Shown here: positions 57,084-64,000 of the stretch, in pieces | How positions within the stretch are numbered: the first letter of the stretch is position 1 | Layout: each line of letters starts with the position of its first letter | NCBI RefSeq assembly: GCF_014196125.1 | Contig: NZ_JACIDA010000002.1 | Location: 434,001-498,000 of the forward strand | Source: Brevundimonas mediterranea | GTDB lineage: Bacteria; Pseudomonadota; Alphaproteobacteria; Caulobacterales; Caulobacteraceae | Direction: 5' to 3' | DNA length: 64,000 bases | Program-made: the position numbers and the translations under genes | Notes under the pieces: model-generated | Database searches by the model: none | What the model was told of the DNA's origin: nothing | The model's input: only the letters and a program-made list of their open reading frames with translations

Positions 57084-57809
57084 ATGGCCCGCGAGATTGT
57101 TCTGGATACCGAAACCACCGGCTTCGACCCCAAGACGGGCGACCGTCTGATCGAGGTCGGCTGTATTGAAATTCAGGACCTGCTGCCGACCGGCCGCACC
57201 TTCCACCGGTTCGTCAATCCGGAACGCCTGATCCCGCCGGACGCCATCCGGGTTCACGGCATCACCGACGACAAGGTGAAGGACGCCCCCAAATTCCACG
57301 AGATCGCCGACGACCTGATCGAATTCATCGGCGACGCGCCGATGATCGCCCACAACGCCGGCTTCGACCGCAACTTCATCGACTTCGAATACAAGCTGTG
57401 CGGCCGGCCGATCACGGGCGAGGCGCGCTGGATCGACACACTGAAACTGGCTCAGGCCCGGTTCCCGGGCATGCCCAACTCGCTGGACGCGCTGTGCAAG
57501 CGGTTCAAGGTATCGCTGGTCGAACGCACGCTTCACGGCGCCCTGATCGACGCCCGCCTGCTGGCCGAGGTCTATCTGGAGCTTCGTGGCGGCAAGGAGC
57601 GGGTGCTGGACTTATCGTCGGCGCCGGTCGCGGGTCGTTCAGCGGGCGTCGCCGTCCCGACGGCCGCCTACGGCCCCCGTCCCCAGCCGCTGGCCCCGCG
57701 TTCGAGCCCGGAGGAACAGGCCGCTCACATCGCCTTCCTGGCCGAGGTTCTCAAGGACCGGTCCCTGTGGGACGCCTACGGCGTCAAGGTTCAGGAAGAA
57801 GCGGCCTGA
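57084..57809 (+). CDS. dnaQ: DNA polymerase III subunit epsilon
   Basis: 241 residues from the ATG at 57084. DEDDh exonuclease motifs: DTETTGFDP, HNAGFDRNFIDFE and LHGALIDARLLA. It provides proofreading for polymerase III. The tail holds a Pro-rich linker before a conserved SFLAEVL-like helix that could contact the polymerase. Likely the last gene of the ppsR-maf-aroE-coaE-dnaQ unit. Confidence 0.95.
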   Translation: MAREIVLDTETTGFDPKTGDRLIEVGCIEIQDLLPTGRTFHRFVNPERLIPPDAIRVHGITDDKVKDAPKFHEIADDLIEFIGDAPMIAHNAGFDRNFIDFEYKLCGRPITGEARWIDTLKLAQARFPGMPNSLDALCKRFKVSLVERTLHGALIDARLLAEVYLELRGGKERVLDLSSAPVAGRSAGVAVPTAAYGPRPQPLAPRSSPEEQAAHIAFLAEVLKDRSLWDAYGVKVQEEAA

Positions 57810-57820
57810 GAGCACCTATT

Positions 57821-57850
57821 CTCCCTCCCCCGCAGGGGGAGGGAGATTTT
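57821..57850 (+). terminator. Intrinsic terminator after dnaQ
   Basis: CTCCCTCCCCC (57821-57831) and GGGGGAGGGAG (57835-57845) with a GCA loop, then ATTTTCGTTC. It lies between convergent dnaQ and secB. Confidence 0.75.
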
Positions 57851-57861
57851 CGTTCGTTCTT

Positions 57862-58386
57862 TTACGCCTGGCCCGTTTCGACCGGCTGCCGGGCGATCTG
57901 CTGCTGGCGCGCGATATAGATGGCGGCGAAGTCGATCGGGTCCAGCATGAAGGGCGGATAGAAGCCGCCGTCCGCCGTGGCGCGCGCGATGATTTCGCGG
58001 GCGAATGGGAACAGATAGCGCGGGCATTCGATCAGCAGCAGGGGCTCGATATCCTGCTCCTGGACATTGGCCAGCTGGAACAGGCCGCCATACACCAGCT
58101 CGACGTGGAAGACCGCCTGGTTCTCGTGGCTGGCCTTGATCGACAGCTTCAGGTCCAGCTCGAACAGGCCGTCCGGACGGCCCTGAGCCGCCATTTCGAC
58201 GCCCAGGTCGATGGCCGGCTTGCCGTCGATGCGCAGGGATTCCGGCGCGCGCGGGTTCTCGAACGAGAAGTCGCGGACATACTGCGCCAGGATGCGGAAC
58301 CCGGGGCCGGCGGGCTGGCCTTGCTGAGGCTGTGCTTGCGTCGGGTTCGGGGCGTTGGTGTCGGCGGGCGGAGCGGCGTCGGTCAT
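57862..58386 (-). CDS. secB: Protein-export chaperone SecB
   Basis: 174 residues with a Gln/Pro-rich N-terminal tail, then the SecB core: [30 protein letters not shown] and [12 protein letters not shown]. It keeps precursors unfolded for SecA. Divergent from the Tim44-like gene. Confidence 0.95.
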   Translation of the reverse strand: MTDAAPPADTNAPNPTQAQPQQGQPAGPGFRILAQYVRDFSFENPRAPESLRIDGKPAIDLGVEMAAQGRPDGLFELDLKLSIKASHENQAVFHVELVYGGLFQLANVQEQDIEPLLLIECPRYLFPFAREIIARATADGGFYPPFMLDPIDFAAIYIARQQQIARQPVETGQA

Positions 58387-58575
58387 GGGCGTCTTCGATT
58401 ACGGAAAAGGGCCGATTGGGCCGGGAATAAGGCGCCGCGACTACCACGCCGAGACGCTTGGCCGCAACGTCGCTTGCTCGACAGGGGGCGCGCGCCGCCT
58501 TGCGCCGTCCTATATGAGCCCGTAATCGTCTCCATGGCGCACCCTCGCTCACGCGCCGACAGTCAGGAAGTCCCC

Positions 58576-59217
58576 TTGCCGGTCCAGTTCCAGATCGTGA
58601 TTTTCGCCGTCATCGCGGCGATCGTCCTGTTCCAGCTCTATAATGTGCTGGGCAAGAGAGTCGGCCGTCAGCCGCAGGAGGACGCCAAGGTCCTCCCCTC
58701 GTCGCCGACCTCTGCGGCCGAGGCCTCCAAAACCCCGGCCCTGGACGCCGCGACCCTCGCCTCTATCGCCGGGCTGAAGGCGCGCGATCCGGCTTTCGAC
58801 CCCAATCGTTTCGTTGAGGGCGCGCGTCAGGCCTATGAGACCATCGTGCGCGGTTACGCCGCCGGCGACCGCGCGGCCCTGACGCCCCTCCTGACCCCCA
58901 ATGTCATGGCCTCCTTCGACGCCGGCATCGCGGCGCGTGAGACGCGTGGCGAGACCGAGACCGTCGAATTCCTCTTCCCGCCCCGTGCGGACCTGGAAGG
59001 CGCCACTGTCCAGGGCGACAAGGCTGTGGCCAAGGTCCGCTTCCTGGCCGAGCTGCGCAGCCGGGTGACCAAGGCCTCGGGCGACACCGCCGATTCCGTT
59101 ACCGGCGAGCCTCTGGTCGAGGAGCGCCGCACCGCTGAACACTGGACCTTCGAACGCACCCTTGGGGCCGCCGATCCGAACTGGGTCCTGGCCCGCGTCG
59201 AGCCGGCCAACGCCTGA
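58576..59217 (+). CDS. Tim44/TimA-like domain protein
   Basis: 213 residues from a TTG at 58576 with AGGAAG 7-8 bases upstream; an ATG at 58534 has no such site and is the alternative. One N-terminal membrane helix (VIFAVIAAIVLFQLY), then a Tim44-like domain ending in RRTAEHWTFERTLGAADPNWVL. The family is found near secB in alphaproteobacteria; its role is not known. Confidence 0.85.
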   Translation: MPVQFQIVIFAVIAAIVLFQLYNVLGKRVGRQPQEDAKVLPSSPTSAAEASKTPALDAATLASIAGLKARDPAFDPNRFVEGARQAYETIVRGYAAGDRAALTPLLTPNVMASFDAGIAARETRGETETVEFLFPPRADLEGATVQGDKAVAKVRFLAELRSRVTKASGDTADSVTGEPLVEERRTAEHWTFERTLGAADPNWVLARVEPANA

Positions 59218-60356
59218 TGTCGGCGCCCAGGCAGGTCTTGCCCAGGCAGGTCTTGTCTTGGGCGCCGACGCTCGCGTCGGTCCTGGCGGCCGCCGCCTGT
59301 TCGACCGGTCCCATGACCCCGACCGTCCCGGTCCCGCCGGGAACGGCGGGGCCTAAACCCTATCTGCCTTCGCCGAAGCCTGACGCGCCTCTACCCCGGC
59401 CTACGCCGTCCGACGCTCTCAGCCCGGCCGTCCTGCCGGGCTGGAACGACGAGGATCACCTCGCCGCCTTCCGCGCCTATATCGAAGGCTGCGGCGCCGC
59501 GCGCGACGCCGCTTCGCGGGCGGTTTGCGCCCGCGCCCAAGCCATGTCTTCCACCCTGACGCCCAGCGACGCGCGGGCCTTTTTCGAGGCGAACTTCAGC
59601 GCTGTTCCCGCCCGGACCCCTGACGGGGCGCCCGGCCTGCTCACCTCCTATTTCGCGCCCGAGTATCCGGCCCGCCGCGTCCCGGACTCCGAATTCTCGG
59701 CCCCCGTCCTGCCCAAGCCCGCCGATCCGCGCGACGCCGGCGACCGGGCGACGATCGAAGCCACGGCTCGCCCCGATCAGGCCCTGGCCTGGATGAGGCC
59801 CGAGGACCTGTTCTTTCTCCAGATCCAGGGCTCCGGCTATCTGACGTTTGAGGACGGCGCGCGCGGTCGCGCCGCCTACGCCGCCGACAACGGCAAGACC
59901 TTCGTCGGCATCGCCCGACCGATGGCCCGCCAGGGCCTGCTGCCGGAAAACGGCACGTCCGGCGACGCCATTCGCGGCTGGCTGGCCGATCACAGGGGGT
60001 ATGAAGCCCAGGCGGTGATGGCCCTGAACCCCCGCTACATCTTCTTCCGCCTCGATCCGGACGACAACGGCCATCCGCCTGGTGCGGCGGGCATCCCCCT
60101 GACCGAGCGGCGCGCCATTGCGGTCGATCCGTCCCACTGGCGCTATGGCGAACTGGTCTGGCTGGAGGCCGACGGCGGCAATCTGCGCGGCGCCACGGCC
60201 TCCTATCGCGGTCTGGCCATGGCGCTGGACACCGGCTCGGCCATTCGCGGCCCGGTCCGCGCCGACCTCTATATGGGCCGGGGCGACGCCGCAGGCGTGG
60301 AGGCTGGAACCGTCCGCCACCCCCTCCACATGTGGCGGCTGGTCCCCAAGAGCTGA
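59217..60356 (+). CDS. mltA: Membrane-bound lytic murein transglycosylase A
   Basis: 379 residues. A lipobox lies in SVLAAAACSTG. Family features: LLTSYFAPEYPA, FFLQIQGSGYLTFEDG and ALDTGSAIRGPVRADLYMG with the catalytic Asp region. It cleaves peptidoglycan glycan strands. Its start overlaps the previous stop by one base. A 15-base tandem duplication (59225-59239 and 59240-59254) repeats PRQVL in the leader. Confidence 0.92.
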   Translation: MSAPRQVLPRQVLSWAPTLASVLAAAACSTGPMTPTVPVPPGTAGPKPYLPSPKPDAPLPRPTPSDALSPAVLPGWNDEDHLAAFRAYIEGCGAARDAASRAVCARAQAMSSTLTPSDARAFFEANFSAVPARTPDGAPGLLTSYFAPEYPARRVPDSEFSAPVLPKPADPRDAGDRATIEATARPDQALAWMRPEDLFFLQIQGSGYLTFEDGARGRAAYAADNGKTFVGIARPMARQGLLPENGTSGDAIRGWLADHRGYEAQAVMALNPRYIFFRLDPDDNGHPPGAAGIPLTERRAIAVDPSHWRYGELVWLEADGGNLRGATASYRGLAMALDTGSAIRGPVRADLYMGRGDAAGVEAGTVRHPLHMWRLVPKS

Positions 60357-60576
60357 CCACGCAAGATCCTCTCCCGCCGGGAGAGGGCTTGAGCGCACGC
60401 GCAGCCGTCCAGCGCGCCTAATTTTGAGAATATAAGCCTGCGATTTCAATCGCCTGATTTGGCGAATTCGTCTTCACCTCAGCGCCGGTCCGGGCGGGTG
60501 TAGGATGTCGCCGGGTCTTTGACATCGCTACGCCGCACGGGCCGCACCGCACGGGGCCACGCGCCTGAATAGACGA

Positions 60577-60615
60577 AAATAGACTCCATTTTTATTGCGT
60601 GGAATGAGTCTATTT
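60577..60615. repeat. AT-rich palindrome between convergent genes
   Basis: AAATAGACTC (60577-60586) and GAGTCTATTT (60606-60615), perfect 10-base arms around a 19-base AT-rich spacer, preceded by an extra ATAGAC. It lies in the 302-base gap between mltA and uspA. The rest of that gap holds only a short hairpin at about 60369-60387. Confidence 0.6.
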
Positions 60616-60658
60616 CCACGGCTCGGACCCCCGTCCTCCCGGGCTCCGACTTCGGCCT

Positions 60659-61126
60659 TTAGGCCAGATCCTCGATCTCGGCCTCGGTCAGTTCACCGGG
60701 CACGATGGTGACCGGCAGCTTGCGCCCGCCCAGCTGGGCTCCCTGTTTGATGATGGCCGAGACCAGCGGCCCCGGCCCGCGCGAGCCGCTTCCGGCGGCC
60801 AGGACCAGGATCTTGATGTCCGGATCGTCGCCGACCGCCTTCTTGATCGCGCCCTGGGCCTCGCCCTTCTCGATCAGGAAGATCGGCGCGGCCCCGGACC
60901 GTTCCAGCGCCTCCTCCCCCAGCCTGTTCAGCAGGGCTTCGGCCTCCTCGCGCTGCTGACGCTCGATCTCCTCGCGCACGCCCGACCAGTGGGCGTCGCT
61001 GTTGGACGGCAGGACGCGCAGCATGACCACCCGTCCTCCGGTCGAGCGCGCGCGCCGACAGGCGAACCGCAGAGCGGCCTCAAACTCGGGGCTGTCGTCG
61101 ACGACGACCAGGAACTTTCTCGGCAT
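60659..61126 (-). CDS. Universal stress protein family
   Basis: 155 residues, UspA-like fold: FLVVVDDSPEFEAALRFA at the start, VVMLRVLPS, then VLAAGSGSRGPGPLV and VTIVPG. The ATP-binding G-x2-G-x9-G-S/T motif is not clearly seen. Downstream of the glutamate dehydrogenase gene on the same strand, with 51 bases between. Confidence 0.85.
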   Translation of the reverse strand: MPRKFLVVVDDSPEFEAALRFACRRARSTGGRVVMLRVLPSNSDAHWSGVREEIERQQREEAEALLNRLGEEALERSGAAPIFLIEKGEAQGAIKKAVGDDPDIKILVLAAGSGSRGPGPLVSAIIKQGAQLGGRKLPVTIVPGELTEAEIEDLA

Positions 61127-61177
61127 ATCGGCCTCCCCCGCCTTATCGACCGAAGAGGCCGTGAGACGGGATCGCCG

Positions 61178-64000
61178 TCAAGCCTGCACCGCGGCCGAGG
61201 CCAGATCGCGGATCGTCGCATTGGCGATGGTCAGCTTGGCGAAGGTCCAGCCCGAGCCCGACTGTTCGATCTCATCGACCGAGGTGCGCACGCCCTCGAC
61301 CACGGCCAGTTTCGACCCGATCCAGGCGTCCACGGCGCCTTCGGCCGCATCCTCGCTGACCCCGACCGCGGCGTCCGACACCCGGGCCACGGCGCGGGTC
61401 AGGGTCGCCTGTTCGTTCATCAGGTCCTCGATCATGCGACGCACGGCCAGCCGGTCGAAATGATCGACCGACGGGATCGAACCGGCTGCGGCGCGCAGCC
61501 GGTCGAAGTCGAAGGCGGCGCCCACCTGGTGATACAGCCGCGCCATGGCCGCGACCGGCCAGCCGCTTTCCTGGGCCAGGTCTCCGATATCGGCGGCGGC
61601 CACGAGGGGCCGCATGATGGCGATGCGACGGGTCAGATCCTGCGGCGCCCCATGATGCGCGAAGATGGCGACCCGATCATCCAGACGGCTCTGCTCGAAC
61701 CGTGAAAGAACCGGCGCGCCCTCGGCCCGTAGCGCGTCGGCGGTCGGACGATAGCGGTCGATCAAGGCCTGGACCGACGCCCCTGCCTTGGCGCGGCGGG
61801 CCAGCCAGAAGGTCTGACGACGCAGCACAACGGCGATCTCGCGATAGAGGGCGGTCTGAGCCTCGGCCGAGATCTTCAGGTCCAGGGCGGACACCGCGTC
61901 CCAGGCCTCATCCAGGCGGAACACGCGCCGCGCCGCCTCGAAGGCGATGATCAGGGCGGTGGTGTCGCACTCGGCGGAGCCGCGCAGCCGGTCCGGGAAG
62001 GTCGGACCGCACATGTTGACGACCTCGTTGGCCATGACGGTGGCGATGATCTCGCGCCGCAGACGGTGGCTCTTCATCTCCGGCTCGAACCGGGCCAGGG
62101 CCTGCGGGAAATAGCGGACCAGGATCTGTTCGAAGAAGGGGTCTTCCGGCGCGCGTGAGGCGACGATCTCTTCCGACAGTTCCAGCTTGGCGTAGGCGGT
62201 CAGCACCGCCAGTTCGGGCCGGGCCAGCGGAATCCCGGCGGCCATCATCTCCTTGATGCGGGCGTCGTTCGGCAGACCCTCGACCTTGCGGTCTAGCTTG
62301 CCGCGGGCCGAAAGGGCCTGCATGAACCGTTGCTGGGCGTCCAAGGCGGCCGCGCCCTCGGCCTGTTGCAATGTCAGGGCCAGGGTCTGGTCGTAGTTGT
62401 GGGCCAGAACCTTCAGCCCGACCTCTTCGGTCATCGAGGCCAGAAGCGGGGCGCGTTCCTCGGCCGGCAGGACGCCGTTGGTCACGGCCGATCCGACCAG
62501 GATCTTGATGTTGACCTCGTGGTCCGAGGTGTCGACCCCGGCCGAGTTGTCGATGGCGTCGGTGTTCATCCGGCCGCCGCCCTGGCCGAAGACGATGCGG
62601 CCCGCCTGGGTGAAGCCCAGGTTCGCGCCCTCGCCCACCACCTTGACCCGCAGCTCGTCGGCGTTGATCCGCAGGGCGTCGGTGCCCTTGTCGCCCACCT
62701 GGGCGTCGGTCTCGGCCGCCGATTTCACATAGGTGCCGATGCCGCCCAGATACAGCAGGTCCGCCGGCGCCTTCAGGATGGCCCGGATCAGGCTGACCGG
62801 GTCCAGTTCGTCGTCGGTGATGTCCAGAGCCGCCTTGATTTCGGGCGTCAGCTGGATCGACTTGGCCGACCGCGAGAAGACGCCGCCGCCTGCGGAGATC
62901 AGCCCCTTGTCATAGTCCTGCCAGGACGAGCGCGGCAGGTCGAACAGTCGCTTGCGCTCGGTCCAGCTGGCGGCGGGGTCGGGCGTGGGATCGATGAAGA
63001 TGTCGCGGTGATCGAAGGCGGCGATCAGCTTGGTCGCCTTGGACAGCAGGGCGCCATTGCCGAAGACGTCGCCCGACATGTCGCCCACGCCGACCATGGT
63101 GAAGGGTTCAGTCTGGATGTCCCAGACCTTGGCGCGCGGACCGATCTCGCGGAAGTGGCGTTTGACCGCCTCCCAGGCGCCGCGCGCGGTGATGCCCATG
63201 GCCTTGTGGTCATAGCCGATCGACCCGCCGCTGGCGAAGGCGTCACCCAGCCAGAAGCCGTAGGCGGCCGAGACCCCGTTGGCGATGTCCGAGAAGGTCG
63301 CGGTGCCCTTGTCGGCGGCGACGACCAGATAGGGATCGTCCTGCTCCCAGGCGACGACATGGGCCGGACGTGTCACGGAACCGTCCGCGGCGATGTTGTC
63401 GGTGATGTCCAGCAAGCCCGACAGGAAGGTGCGATAGGCTCGGATGGCCTCGCCCTGAATGGCCTCGCGGTCTGTCGTCCGGGGCAGCTGCTTGGGATAG
63501 AAGCCGCCCTTGGAGCCGACCGGAACGATGACGGCGTTCTTGACCTGCTGCGCCTTGACCAGGCCCAGCACCTCAGTGCGGAAGTCATCGCGCCGGTCTG
63601 ACCAGCGCAAACCGCCCCGCGCCACCGGTCCGAAGCGCAGATGCACCCCCTCGACGTGCGGCGCCCAGACGAAGATCTCGCGATAGGGCTTGGGCAGCGG
63701 CAGATCTTCCAGCTCGCGCGAGGCGATCTTGATCGAGATATACGGCTTGGACAGGCCGTCGGCGTCCAGCTGGAAATAGTTGGTGCGCTTGATCGCGCCG
63801 ATCAGGGCGGCCATCCGGCGCAGGGCCTTGTCGTGGTCCAGGCTCTTCACGTCCTGCAGCAGGGCCGTGATCTTGGCGTTAAGCTCAGCCACAGCGCCCT
63901 CTCGCGCCTCCACCGCGCCGTCCGCCGGGTCGAACCGGGCCTTGAACAGCGACAGCAGGGCTCGCGACAGGTCCGGATATTCGCGCAGGGCCTCTTCCTG
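61178..64000 (-). CDS. gdhZ: NAD-specific glutamate dehydrogenase (GdhZ-like), 5' end outside window
   Basis: 940 residues visible of a family of about 1,600, open at the right edge. NAD-GDH motifs: RFGPVARGGLRWSDRR, PVGSKGGFYPKQL and GGMNTDAI-like GGRMNTDAIDNSAGVD. It oxidises glutamate to 2-oxoglutarate and ammonia. The Caulobacter homologue GdhZ also affects cell division through FtsZ; whether that applies here is inference. Confidence 0.93.
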   Translation of the reverse strand, partial: QEEALREYPDLSRALLSLFKARFDPADGAVEAREGAVAELNAKITALLQDVKSLDHDKALRRMAALIGAIKRTNYFQLDADGLSKPYISIKIASRELEDLPLPKPYREIFVWAPHVEGVHLRFGPVARGGLRWSDRRDDFRTEVLGLVKAQQVKNAVIVPVGSKGGFYPKQLPRTTDREAIQGEAIRAYRTFLSGLLDITDNIAADGSVTRPAHVVAWEQDDPYLVVAADKGTATFSDIANGVSAAYGFWLGDAFASGGSIGYDHKAMGITARGAWEAVKRHFREIGPRAKVWDIQTEPFTMVGVGDMSGDVFGNGALLSKATKLIAAFDHRDIFIDPTPDPAASWTERKRLFDLPRSSWQDYDKGLISAGGGVFSRSAKSIQLTPEIKAALDITDDELDPVSLIRAILKAPADLLYLGGIGTYVKSAAETDAQVGDKGTDALRINADELRVKVVGEGANLGFTQAGRIVFGQGGGRMNTDAIDNSAGVDTSDHEVNIKILVGSAVTNGVLPAEERAPLLASMTEEVGLKVLAHNYDQTLALTLQQAEGAAALDAQQRFMQALSARGKLDRKVEGLPNDARIKEMMAAGIPLARPELAVLTAYAKLELSEEIVASRAPEDPFFEQILVRYFPQALARFEPEMKSHRLRREIIATVMANEVVNMCGPTFPDRLRGSAECDTTALIIAFEAARRVFRLDEAWDAVSALDLKISAEAQTALYREIAVVLRRQTFWLARRAKAGASVQALIDRYRPTADALRAEGAPVLSRFEQSRLDDRVAIFAHHGAPQDLTRRIAIMRPLVAAADIGDLAQESGWPVAAMARLYHQVGAAFDFDRLRAAAGSIPSVDHFDRLAVRRMIEDLMNEQATLTRAVARVSDAAVGVSEDAAEGAVDAWIGSKLAVVEGVRTSVDEIEQSGSGWTFAKLTIANATIRDLASAAVQA

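Overview
This is a GC-rich alphaproteobacterial chromosome segment. Gene content and order point to Caulobacteraceae, most likely Brevundimonas or a close relative; the species is an inference from synteny and was not tested. The clearest evidence is the block from rho to dnaQ, which has the Caulobacter origin layout: holA, parB, parA, rsmG, mnmG, mnmE, rho, hemJ, hemH and hemE on one side and a pyruvate-phosphate-dikinase regulator, maf, aroE, coaE and dnaQ on the other, with a 450-base gene-free interval between. Further Caulobacter-type markers are a cenR-like response regulator, an NtrZ-type periplasmic protein and a GdhZ-type glutamate dehydrogenase.

Layout. 1-8.5 kb: the 3' end of an ACE-like peptidase, a Tad-like von Willebrand A protein with two inserted repeat modules, a 2-oxoglutarate dioxygenase, two OmpA-family envelope proteins, a MaoC dehydratase and a PLP dehydratase. 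8.5-17.5 kb: glycerol kinase, an aminoglycoside-phosphotransferase-fold protein, a DUF1223 protein, two tandem S9 prolyl oligopeptidase paralogues separated by a nested inverted repeat, and a potassium-channel-like protein. 17.5-30 kb: dapF, malic enzyme-PTA fusion, rsmI-yraN-SirB1-like run, a UbiH-family hydroxylase, an Acg-type nitroreductase, ftsK-lolA and xth. 30-38.5 kb: a TonB-dependent receptor, a divergent MocR regulator/YczE membrane protein pair sharing a perfect palindrome, cenR, yggS/thiE with overlapping divergent starts, ntrZ and a DUF3576 lipoprotein. 38.5-43 kb: leuS-lptE-holA. 43-50.4 kb: the partition cluster with four parS sites. 50.6-53.7 kb: a hypothetical gene and haem genes. 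53.65-54.1 kb: the putative replication origin. 54.1-64 kb: ppsR-maf-aroE-coaE-dnaQ, secB, a Tim44-like protein, mltA, uspA and the 3' part of an NAD-glutamate dehydrogenase.

Around the origin most genes point away from it, as expected for highly expressed genes co-oriented with replication. The parS sites lie 5-9 kb from the origin, next to and inside the genes of the partition cluster, so ParB loading would mark the origin for segregation. FtsK (terminus handling), HolA and DnaQ (polymerase III) and the CtrA-like sites at the origin and before ftsK give the window a replication and cell-cycle theme.

I saw no tRNA or rRNA gene, CRISPR array, transposase or prophage. No wholly new multi-gene system stands out. 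The least explained items are the MocR/YczE palindrome, the phage-tail-like repeats inside the Tad-like protein, the nested inverted repeat between the S9 peptidases, and the AT-rich palindrome near 60.6 kb.
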